From an uncultured Verrucomicrobiota bacterium (GTDB lineage Bacteria > Verrucomicrobiota > Kiritimatiellia > RFP12 > UBA1067), in NCBI GenBank assembly GCA_946631535.1, contig CAMPAF010000209.1:1-5435 (forward strand): 5,435 nucleotides of DNA, written 5' to 3'. Under the pieces are notes generated by a model. It did no database searches, was not told the DNA's origin, and saw only the letters and a list, made by a program, of their open reading frames with translations. A program made the position numbers and the translations under genes. The stretch's first letter is position 1; every line of letters begins with the position of its first letter. Positions 1 to 5,435 of the stretch are shown here, in pieces.

Positions 1-871
1 AGATGCCGGTGGAATCGAGGAACTTCGCCTGGGCGTTGGGGAAGCCTGTCGTCCCTTCGTCCACAATCCCGCCGGTGCCGCCATGGTCGTAGAGCGCGAA
101 CGTGCCGCGCACGCCGGAGAAGTCCGAGGCCCACTGCGAATAGCTGTTGCGCGAGACGATCGCGAGCGTCGCGCCCTCCGCCACGTCCACGGCGTTGGAA
201 TAGACGATGCGGTTCTCGAGCCAGAGGACGTTCGTCGCGCTGTTGCCGGCGTCGTTCTCCACGGCGAGTCGGTCCCACTTCATCTCGGAGCCGTTGCCGT
301 CCATCACGAGTATCCTGGTGCCGTTCTTCATGGTGAACGGACCTGTTCCCAGCGGCGTCGCGCCCTGGAGGCGGCCGTAGGTGTTGGGGTCGAGGACGCC
401 TGCGCCGGCGGTCTTGCTGTTGAAGCTGTCGAGCGTCGTGCCGCCCGTGTGCACGTTCACGTCCTTGAAGGATACTGTCTTGTCGCTGGAGTGGCCTTTC
501 ACCACGACCTTGAGGTTGCCGCCGAACGACACCTTCGAGAGAATGTCGCCGAAGGCAGAGGTGTCGCTGTTGAGGATGAAGGAGATGGTGCTGGTGGACG
601 AGGCGGCGGAGTTGGTGATGACGCACGCGTTCCCGGAGAGCCCGTTCAGGCCGGAGCCGTATGGGCTGTTGTAGGCGAGGTCGTGTCCGTTGAGGTCGAG
701 GACGCAGTTCTCGGCGATGCTCAGGGTCGTGACGTCCGTCACGTCTGCGGAAAGGCTGTACGGCGAGTTGCCGGACGTGACCTCCACGGTGGATGCGCCG
801 AACACGGCGGATGTGGCCAGCGCAAGAGCTGCGGCCTGGCTGATTGCGGACGAGGTATGTTTGATGTTCAT
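1..871 (-). CDS. Secreted beta-strand-repeat protein (autotransporter-repeat-like), 3' end outside the window
   Basis: Starting at the ATG at 871-869 the minus strand stays open for 290 codons to the window edge, so this is the N-terminal part of a longer protein. A good Shine-Dalgarno site (AAGGAAG, 885-879) lies 7 bases before the ATG. Residues 1 to about 25 look like a Sec signal peptide: lysine at 4, an Ala/Leu-rich core (13-24), likely cut near VFGA/S. The mature part is rich in Ser, Thr, Gly, Asn and alternating hydrophobics, as in beta-solenoids. The stretch from GGTTL (143-147) to the block around PLGTGPFTMKNGT (173-185) resembles the autotransporter-associated beta-strand repeat (PATR, TIGR02601 type). 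Such proteins in PVC bacteria are often very long, some with C-terminal sorting signals, but the C-terminus is not visible here. Export and beta-rich fold are well supported; the repeat-family assignment is by eye, and substrate and function are unknown. Confidence 0.8.
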   Translation of the reverse strand, partial: MNIKHTSSAISQAAALALATSAVFGASTVEVTSGNSPYSLSADVTDVTTLSIAENCVLDLNGHDLAYNSPYGSGLNGLSGNACVITNSAASSTSTISFILNSDTSAFGDILSKVSFGGNLKVVVKGHSSDKTVSFKDVNVHTGGTTLDSFNSKTAGAGVLDPNTYGRLQGATPLGTGPFTMKNGTRILVMDGNGSEMKWDRLAVENDAGNSATNVLWLENRIVYSNAVDVAEGATLAIVSRNSYSQWASDFSGVRGTFALYDHGGTGGIVDEGTTGFPNAQAKFLDSTGI

Positions 872-900
872 GAGAGGGCTTCCTTGCTTGGAACGCCTGC

Positions 901-909
901 ATTCTACCA
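901..909 (-). promoter_or_regulatory. Extended -10 promoter element for the secreted repeat protein
   Basis: Read on the minus strand, 909-901 is TGG-TAGAAT, an extended -10 (TGn plus five of six consensus bases). Transcription would start near 894, leaving a leader of about 23 bases that contains the Shine-Dalgarno site. The -35 is poor: TTGCGG at 927-922 with a 15-base spacer is the best candidate. The element lies in the 84-base gap after the ATPase stop codon, so this gene probably has its own promoter. Confidence 0.45.
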
Positions 910-929
910 AACCCCCGCCGGCCGCAACA

Positions 930-945
930 TCCCCGCTACAGGGGA
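930..945 (-). terminator. Small GC hairpin after the ATPase stop codon
   Basis: The minus strand reads TCCCC-TGTAGC-GGGGA, a perfect 5-bp stem with a 6-base loop, beginning 10 bases after the ATPase stop (958-956). No T-run follows (TGTTGCGG comes next), so it does not fit a standard intrinsic terminator. It may be a weak transcript-end structure or chance. Confidence 0.25.
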
Positions 946-955
946 CCCCTTGCCA

Positions 956-2422
956 TTACCGCTCCCTTGCCGCCTTCTCGGCACGCGTGGTGTGTTCAGA
1001 CATGATGTCGGCGGCATCAACCACCGCATCGAAAAAGCCCTCTGCCTCGACGGCGGGCGAAAGGTGACCGGAATAGACGAGTGCCGTGCGCACCGACACG
1101 CGACGCCCGATGCCCAGCCGCTTCACCTTCTCGGCGACTTCGTCAACGACCTCCATCCCGATCTCCCGACGCCGTTTGATCTCCACCACCCAGACCGTGC
1201 GCCGCGTCTGGATCAGGAGGTCAATCTGGCAACCCGCGCCGCGCGCATGCGCGGCGCGGCGGTACGGCGCGGCGGAAACGAGAAGCGTCCGGTCCAGCCC
1301 CAGTCGCGGCAGAAGCCCGGCGATGTTGTTCAGCACAAGGCACTCGAACTGAAATCCAAGTATCGACTGCCATCCGGGCAGCTGCTCCAGGTCGGTGAAA
1401 CGGAAAAGCCCCTTGTCTATCAAATCCCTGTTCGGCGCGATGTACTTGATGTAGAAGCGCGTGTAGTTGTCAGAGATGCGATAGCGGAACAGGCGCGAAC
1501 GGGCTCCGGATTGCGGGTTCACGCCGCCATCGCGTGCGATGAACCCAGCCAGCTTCAGTTCCTCAAGGTCTTCCAGAAAATGTCCGTTGTTTTCCACGCC
1601 CAGCATCTCCGCCAGTTCCTTCCCGCTGAAAGAACCGCTTCCGAGACATTCCAGAATCCGCCGCTTGACCGTCCCCTTCCCCTCGAACACGTCGGTGAAG
1701 ATGTCGTCGAACTCGTCAACCAGTATCCCTCCAGGCGTAAAGCAAAGGGCCTTCAGGTTCTCCGCCGGCGAAAGCCTTGGATTCATGAGTTCCAGGTATT
1801 TCGGCACGCCGCCCGTCACCGACAGGACGTCAAACATGTCGCTCGCGGCGGTGCGCGCGACATGCTTCCCCCAGAACCGGACGCAGTCGCGCAAGGGCAG
1901 TTCGCCGACAAGAAGGTTGAGTGTGGGGCGTCCGACGAAAGCCTTGTTCCGCAGGATGTTCTTCGTTATCCACGTCGAAACGCTGCCGCAGACCACGAGC
2001 ATGAGCCGATTGTGCTTCTTGAAACGGTTGTCCCATGCATACTTGAGTTCGCCAGGATAGTCGGGATCGTATTTGCCCATCCACGACACTTCATCCAGAA
2101 ACACCACGGTCCGTTCGCTGTCCGCGATGACGCCGTCAAGCCTGGCAAACGCATCGAACCACGATGCCAGCGGACGCAGAGGCAGGTCCGTCTGCTCGGA
2201 AAGCTGCCGGGCGAACGCGGTCAGCTGCTTCTGGTTGGAATCCGCCTCACGCGGCGACAATCCCTCAAGCTTGATGAAGCGCACCTTGCTTCTGCGGGCG
2301 AACTCCTCGATGAGCGTGGACTTGCCGATGCGGCGGCGTCCGCGGCACGTAACAAGGGACGCAATCGGACTCGCCAATTGCGCGTCAAGCTGCTCCAATA
2401 TCTCTTCTCGACCGTAAAACAT
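956..2422 (-). CDS. AAA+ ATPase with winged helix and C-terminal PD-(D/E)XK-type domain (COG1672-like)
   Basis: The 488-residue protein opens with MFYGRE, typical of this ATPase group. Walker A is GRRRIGKS (28-35); Walker B is VVFLDE (D110, E111); a sensor-1-like strand reads LMLVVCGS (140-147); GGVPKYLE (204-211) matches the conserved GG-x-P-x-Y-L segment of the family. A winged-helix fold is likely at about 251-297. The C-terminus has the PD-(D/E)XK arrangement: E360, then CQIDLLIQ with D401, then VVEIK with E414 and K416. Length is normal for the ATPase_2/DUF234-type family, whose cellular role is poorly known. It is probably cytoplasmic (no signal or membrane segment). The start is fixed by GGAG (2434-2431) 8 bases before the ATG and a strong promoter just upstream. 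Sampled GC is about 50-55%, clearly below both neighbours, suggesting accessory or transferred origin. Nuclease activity is inferred from motif residues only. Confidence 0.88.
   Translation of the reverse strand: MFYGREEILEQLDAQLASPIASLVTCRGRRRIGKSTLIEEFARRSKVRFIKLEGLSPREADSNQKQLTAFARQLSEQTDLPLRPLASWFDAFARLDGVIADSERTVVFLDEVSWMGKYDPDYPGELKYAWDNRFKKHNRLMLVVCGSVSTWITKNILRNKAFVGRPTLNLLVGELPLRDCVRFWGKHVARTAASDMFDVLSVTGGVPKYLELMNPRLSPAENLKALCFTPGGILVDEFDDIFTDVFEGKGTVKRRILECLGSGSFSGKELAEMLGVENNGHFLEDLEELKLAGFIARDGGVNPQSGARSRLFRYRISDNYTRFYIKYIAPNRDLIDKGLFRFTDLEQLPGWQSILGFQFECLVLNNIAGLLPRLGLDRTLLVSAAPYRRAAHARGAGCQIDLLIQTRRTVWVVEIKRRREIGMEVVDEVAEKVKRLGIGRRVSVRTALVYSGHLSPAVEAEGFFDAVVDAADIMSEHTTRAEKAARER
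1234..1259. repeat. GC-rich perfect inverted repeat inside the ATPase gene
   Basis: Two perfect 11-bp arms (CCGCGCCGCGC at 1234-1244 and GCGCGGCGCGG at 1249-1259) flank a 4-base loop, GCAT. It encodes the Ala/Arg/Gly-rich loop RRAAHARGAG just before the CQID motif of the nuclease-like domain. In this otherwise moderate-GC gene the block is a sharp GC island. It could form a strong hairpin in DNA or mRNA; any function is unknown. Confidence 0.6.
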
Positions 2423-2448
2423 GGTTGTTTCTCCATTTGCCGCACGGA

Positions 2449-2477
2449 ATTATCCCATATTGTGCGGTTGAAGTCAA
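2449..2477 (-). promoter_or_regulatory. Near-consensus sigma-70-type promoter of the ATPase gene
   Basis: On the minus strand TTGACT (2477-2472) is followed by a 17-base spacer and GATAAT (2454-2449), five of six matches in each box, with TGG just before the -10 (extended -10). Transcription should start near 2442, giving a leader of about 20 bases that includes GGAG at 2434-2431. This is the best promoter in the window and implies the ATPase is transcribed on its own. Confidence 0.8.
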
Positions 2478-2480
2478 TCG

Positions 2481-2524
2481 AAAATGGGCGTGAAACATGC
2501 ATTTGCAGATTTCACGCTCATTTT
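2481..2524. repeat. Palindromic repeat, copy 1
   Basis: Arms 2481-2495 (AAAATGGGCGTGAAA) and 2510-2524 (TTTCACGCTCATTTT) pair at 14 of 15 positions around a 14-base centre that itself contains TGCA-TT-TGCA. Bases 2485-2517 are identical to 2539-2571 in copy 2. The A-tract and T-tract at the two ends give it the look of a bidirectional terminator, though the T-run is short. It ends 3 bases from the -35 box of the ATPase promoter, so an operator or insulator role is also possible. Confidence 0.8.
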
Positions 2525-2539
2525 AGACATACGGATTTT

Positions 2540-2573
2540 GGGCGTGAAACATGCATTTGCAGATTTCACGCCC
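2540..2573. repeat. Palindromic repeat, copy 2
   Basis: GGGCGTGAAA (2540-2549) and TTTCACGCCC (2564-2573) are perfect 10-bp arms around the same 14-base centre as copy 1. The repeat shares 33 identical bases with copy 1 at an offset of 54 bp. The outer A/T tracts of copy 1 are not conserved in the stem here, so the conserved unit is the roughly 34-bp palindrome. This resembles REP-type intergenic palindromes; whether it occurs elsewhere in the genome cannot be seen from this window. Confidence 0.8.
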
Positions 2574-2588
2574 GGCGTGGTTGCCCAC

Positions 2589-2645
2589 CCGCCGTCTCGG
2601 CGGCGCGGGGCGCGCCGCAAACGTTTCCGCCGCGCCTCGCGGCGG
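2589..2645. repeat. Cluster of three GC hairpins downstream of the fusion enzyme
   Basis: Three perfect inverted repeats, each with a 3-base loop, lie in a row: CCGCCG-TCT-CGGCGG (2589-2603), GCGGCGCG-GGG-CGCGCCGC (2600-2618, overlapping the first) and CCGCCGCG-CCT-CGCGGCGG (2627-2645). The last two flank the 8-base palindrome AAACGTTT (2619-2626). The cluster begins 7 bases after the enzyme's stop codon. It could protect or end the transcript, but no U-run follows on the minus strand, so it is not a canonical intrinsic terminator. It may be a dispersed repeat element. Confidence 0.65.
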
Positions 2646-2652
2646 GAGATTG

Positions 2653-5319
2653 TCACAGGCCGTCGATCATGTAGGCAATCAATGCCGGATCGCGGTAGGC
2701 CGCGGCGGAATCGTGCCCCAAACCTTCGAACACGTGGAACGACACCTGTTCCGACCATTTCGGGAAGGCGGTCAGGTAGGACTCGAACTTCCGGAAGCGG
2801 TCAAACCGGTTGGCACCTTGCGCCATCGCCTCGGGGCAGCTGTCGAGCGCCGTGTGAGGACGTCCCAGCACGTCCTTGGAACCGCACCCGCGCCAGACGC
2901 GACGAGAAGAAAGATTCCTCATGATGTCTTCTTCTGTAAGCGTCGCTGCGTAGCGCGGACGCCCCTTCAGCCCATAATGCCATCTGACCTCCGGATCGAA
3001 CCTGAGCTCCGTCGACGGCGCCATGGCCGCGTATGCGATCTTCACGCCTTCCCGCACATTCCCTTTCCCCACGGCCGCGTAACGTCCGACGAACTGCCCG
3101 CCCGCGGAGAAACCGGTCAGCACGACCTTCTTCAAGTTGGGGAAACGCCGCCTGTCGCCGAACATGGCGAAAATGCGGTCCACGACATCATACGAGCTGA
3201 GCGCAGTGCCCATGGCGTCCCCGCCGCCGCGCCAATCGTCTTCGGCCTTCCCCGGCACGGCCAGGTTGACGCGGAAATCCTTGGACCACGAACGGTTCCA
3301 TGTGGCAAGCCCCTCCACTTTCCCAAACTTCTTTTCGGCCAGGTCGTCGCGCGGAAAGAGTGGCGCGATCACGTACGGGACGTCCTCGCCGAAACATTTC
3401 ATCTTCCGGAACTCGTCAATGAGTGTTTCCTGCGACCGGGAGCGTATGAATCCGCCTCCCCAGCCATGTATCACGACGACCGCAAGCGAACAGGCGGAAC
3501 CGCGTTCCAGCGGGGACTGCGCGTCGTAGTAGACCTTTTGCGGGATGCTGTCCAGGCGAAAACGCCTGACGCCGGTCTTCGGCGCAGGTTGTTCCATGCT
3601 GGACAGGTATTCGTTCCAGTTTCCACGGGGCTTGCCGCCATTGCCGTCCGCACGGCGGACGTCTGCGACGTCGGCCACGTGCACGAGCCGGATCGCCTTG
3701 TCCGGCGGCAGGTCGAACGTGTTGCCGTCCAGCGCCAGGCCGCGGCAGCACCGCACGTCGAGCATCGCCCGCGCGCCCCGGAACCTGCATCCGGAGAACA
3801 CGATGTTCCGGTGGCAGTCGGGCGTCGTTTCCATCTCCTTGTGCACGCCGAAGAACACGCCGCAGTCGATGAACGTGCAGCCCTGGATGCGGACGTTCCG
3901 CGCCGCGCCGCCTTCCAGCCATCCGTAGCTGGGCCGCGAGAGGATCGCCTGTCCTTCGAGGCCGTCGAAGATGCAGTCCTCCACCACGCCGTCCGACGCG
4001 TTGCAGATGAACCCGCGCGCCCTGTTCGGACCGAACCGGCACCCGCGCAGCAGAAAGCCGTTGCCGCCCTGGTTCTGCGACACGAAGAGCGACCCCGCCT
4101 TGAGCGCGTCGCATTCGCGGTCGAACGTCACCTCCACCATCGTGTGGCACGATTCGACCATCTGCCGCACGAGTCCCTTCTTCATGTCCGCGATCTCCGC
4201 CGGCGTCGGTTCGGCCGGACGCAGGGCGGCGATGACCGGCTGCACCGGAGGGACGTGCCCGTCCTTGGTGACGAGCTGGACGGGATCGCCCACCTTCAGC
4301 GTCCCGGCGTACATGTCCTTGACGAACACGCGCGCGACGCGCCCCTGCGCCGACGCGACGTACTGGTAGGGGCCGTGGATGTTCACGTCGTCGTCGCAAT
4401 GGTTCCGCGCCACGCAGCCGATCAGCGCCGGCCCCCTCTTCACGGCCCGGCTGTTGAACGCGTCGTGGTTGCCGCTTCTGTAGCGCGGCAGCGCGCGCGC
4501 CACTGGATCGCTCCCCGCGTCCCGCGGCACCACGGAGCAACGCGCGTAGGTGTTGCCGCCGAGCCCCAGGACCTCACGGAAGGCGTTAGAACCGGGCGTG
4601 GAGTAGACGGTCACGTTTTCGACGCGGCAGTTCGCGCAGCCCACCAGGTAGACGGCATGCACCCGGGTGCCGATTGACTGCGTGGCGCCAAACGTCTCGC
4701 AACCGAACGACCACACCACCACGTCGCCAACCTTTCCCTTCCGGTTCCTGCCGCCCGTGACCGAGAAGCGCCTCGGCCCCGTCCGCACGATCTTCTCGCC
4801 GCCCATGCGCATGGGATTCACGAGCGCCCCCGTGTCCTTGTCGTAGACCTGAATGGGCCAGCCTCCCGCGCGATCGGCGTAGCCGTCGGCGATCTCCACG
4901 TCCCATACGCCGTCCGGCCCGACGTTCCGGATCCACCCCTCGGCGAACGGCAGGCAGTCCGGATAGTCGATCGTCAGGTTCTTGATCGTCACGTTGACGC
5001 ACCTGTCCAGGCGGATCATTCCGCTGCGAATCTTACCGCGCAGCTCCGCGCCCTGGAAGTCGACCGTCACGTCCTTCACGTCTTGCAGGTGGATCGACGC
5101 CACCTTTCCCGGGGGAAGGGTGTAGACCGCCTTTGGAATTGCGATCGTGGTCAGCCCCGCCGCCAGTGCGCGGTCGATGGTCTTCTGTACCGCGCAGGGC
5201 GGCGCAACGGCGGCATCGTGGGCCGCCTGAAACGGCTTAACGCCCGCTTGCGCCGCGCAAGAAAGAATCGCAAGGGCCGCACACGCAGCACGGACCATCA
5301 AATGAAACTTGTTCTCCAT
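2653..5319 (-). CDS. Secreted GH110-like beta-helix glycosidase fused to an alpha/beta hydrolase
   Basis: From ATG 5319-5317 the protein has 888 residues. Residues 1-25 form a signal peptide (positive start, Ala/Leu core, AQA/G cut). About 55-555 is a right-handed parallel beta-helix with repeated strands such as NVTIKNLTIDY and CRVENVTV. Two probable beta-barrel insertions (about 122-204 and 316-420) each carry a VGD turn. Acidic residues D286, D309 and D310, followed by N313 and H315-G316 (CDDDVNIHG), match the D-x22-DD-x2-N-x-HG pattern I associate with GH110 alpha-1,3-galactosidases. After a linker (about 557-587) comes an alpha/beta hydrolase: oxyanion HGWGG (618-622), nucleophile S738 in GFSAGG, acid D816 in GSKD, base H869 in GLGHDS. 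It is probably exported, cleaving a galactoside-like glycan and an ester; both substrates are inferred. A GTG at 5403 could extend the frame, but the promoter lies inside that extension; ATG 5298 is an alternative shorter start. Confidence 0.85.
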   Translation of the reverse strand: MENKFHLMVRAACAALAILSCAAQAGVKPFQAAHDAAVAPPCAVQKTIDRALAAGLTTIAIPKAVYTLPPGKVASIHLQDVKDVTVDFQGAELRGKIRSGMIRLDRCVNVTIKNLTIDYPDCLPFAEGWIRNVGPDGVWDVEIADGYADRAGGWPIQVYDKDTGALVNPMRMGGEKIVRTGPRRFSVTGGRNRKGKVGDVVVWSFGCETFGATQSIGTRVHAVYLVGCANCRVENVTVYSTPGSNAFREVLGLGGNTYARCSVVPRDAGSDPVARALPRYRSGNHDAFNSRAVKRGPALIGCVARNHCDDDVNIHGPYQYVASAQGRVARVFVKDMYAGTLKVGDPVQLVTKDGHVPPVQPVIAALRPAEPTPAEIADMKKGLVRQMVESCHTMVEVTFDRECDALKAGSLFVSQNQGGNGFLLRGCRFGPNRARGFICNASDGVVEDCIFDGLEGQAILSRPSYGWLEGGAARNVRIQGCTFIDCGVFFGVHKEMETTPDCHRNIVFSGCRFRGARAMLDVRCCRGLALDGNTFDLPPDKAIRLVHVADVADVRRADGNGGKPRGNWNEYLSSMEQPAPKTGVRRFRLDSIPQKVYYDAQSPLERGSACSLAVVVIHGWGGGFIRSRSQETLIDEFRKMKCFGEDVPYVIAPLFPRDDLAEKKFGKVEGLATWNRSWSKDFRVNLAVPGKAEDDWRGGGDAMGTALSSYDVVDRIFAMFGDRRRFPNLKKVVLTGFSAGGQFVGRYAAVGKGNVREGVKIAYAAMAPSTELRFDPEVRWHYGLKGRPRYAATLTEEDIMRNLSSRRVWRGCGSKDVLGRPHTALDSCPEAMAQGANRFDRFRKFESYLTAFPKWSEQVSFHVFEGLGHDSAAAYRDPALIAYMIDGL

Positions 5320-5326
5320 GGGGCGA

Positions 5327-5355
5327 ATTATAGCATTCGCCCGGCAAAACCACAA
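5327..5355 (-). promoter_or_regulatory. Promoter of the fusion enzyme, implying a leaderless or near-leaderless message
   Basis: The minus strand carries a perfect TATAAT (5332-5327) preceded by TGC (extended -10). A weak -35, TTGTGG (5355-5350), sits 17 bases upstream. The -10 ends 7 bases before the ATG at 5319, so the predicted transcription start is at about 5320 and there is no room for a Shine-Dalgarno site. It also argues against the longer GTG start at 5403. Confidence 0.6.
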
Positions 5356-5363
5356 GAGAATCA

Positions 5364-5379
5364 CGGGGATGTTTCCCCG
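5364..5379. repeat. Small inverted repeat upstream of the fusion-enzyme promoter
   Basis: CGGGGA-TGTT-TCCCCG is a perfect 6-bp stem with a 4-base loop, 8 bases upstream of the candidate -35 box. It could be an operator half-site pair or the tail of an upstream gene's terminator; no clear T-run follows on either strand. The remaining bases to 5435 show no supported gene. Confidence 0.35.
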
Positions 5380-5435
5380 GGCGGGCGCATCTGCGTAATT
5401 CACCGCCGAGCCTTCTGATGATTGGAAACAACTAT

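Noticed and set aside
2485..2571. CRISPR array
   Set aside because: There are only two repeats, the 21-base spacer is too short, each repeat is itself a long palindrome, and no cas gene is present.
83..2674. Plus-strand open frame of 863 codons
   Set aside because: It runs antisense through two well-supported genes and both intergenic regions, is rich in Arg, His, Val and Ala as expected of a GC-rich shadow frame, and shows no domain or ribosome site.
2484..2924. Small plus-strand protein with two GVKHAFADFT segments
   Set aside because: The duplicated peptide is just the translation of the palindromic repeat, there is no ribosome site, and the rest is antisense to the enzyme's 3' end.
3416..4540. 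Minus-strand open frame of 374 codons overlapping the enzyme in another frame
   Set aside because: It is extremely rich in Arg, Gly and Ala and lies wholly within a frame whose catalytic motifs are intact.
2551..4677. Plus-strand open frame of 708 codons
   Set aside because: It is antisense to the fusion enzyme, begins inside the palindromic repeat and has shadow-frame composition with no recognisable motif.
5274..5319. Lipoprotein signal in the enzyme (Cys in AILSCAAQA)
   Set aside because: Leu at -2 of the Cys is a poor lipobox and AQA/G just after it is a good signal peptidase I site, so a soluble exported protein is more likely, though a lipoprotein is not excluded.
5320..5403. Longer GTG start adding 28 residues to the fusion enzyme
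   Set aside because: The added segment contains the TATAAT promoter and would place the signal peptide internally; starting at 5319 gives a normal signal peptide at the N-terminus.
5418..5435. Possible divergent plus-strand gene starting with ATG at 5418
   Set aside because: Only six codons are visible and no Shine-Dalgarno site or promoter supports it.

Overview
The window holds three genes, all read on the minus strand: a secreted two-domain carbohydrate-active enzyme (5319 to 2653), an AAA+ ATPase with a nuclease-like tail (2422 to 956), and the first 290 residues of a secreted repeat protein that runs off the window at base 1. GC is high (about 65-73% in sampled lines of the glycan-enzyme half, about 50-55% in most sampled lines of the ATPase). 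A beta-helix glycosidase-like protein of GH110 type beside a secreted protein with an autotransporter-type beta-strand repeat suggests a glycan-degrading member of the PVC superphylum (Lentisphaerota, Kiritimatiellota or relatives), perhaps gut-derived. That placement is inference from gene content; no marker gene is present.

Layout. Bases 5320-5435 are upstream DNA of the large enzyme, with a consensus extended -10 box so close to the ATG that the message may be leaderless. The enzyme (888 aa from the chosen start) has a signal peptide, a right-handed parallel beta-helix with a GH110-like acidic motif, and a C-terminal alpha/beta hydrolase with a complete Ser-Asp-His set. This fusion is the most unusual protein here.

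Between the enzyme and the ATPase (2423-2652) there is no gene. It holds three GC-rich hairpins with 3-base loops (2589-2645), then two near-identical palindromic repeats with a 54-bp period (2481-2573), then a near-consensus promoter for the ATPase (2449-2477). The first palindrome ends 3 bases from the -35 box, so it could be a REP-like dispersed repeat, an operator or an insulating terminator.

The ATPase (488 aa) combines an AAA+ core, a winged helix and a PD-(D/E)XK-type C-terminus. Its low GC relative to both neighbours suggests an accessory, possibly transferred gene. The last gene has its own extended -10 promoter and Shine-Dalgarno site and encodes an exported beta-rich protein of unknown role. 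The three genes look like separate transcription units rather than one operon. The two exported proteins fit a glycan-foraging or cell-surface lifestyle; the ATPase is not obviously connected to them.
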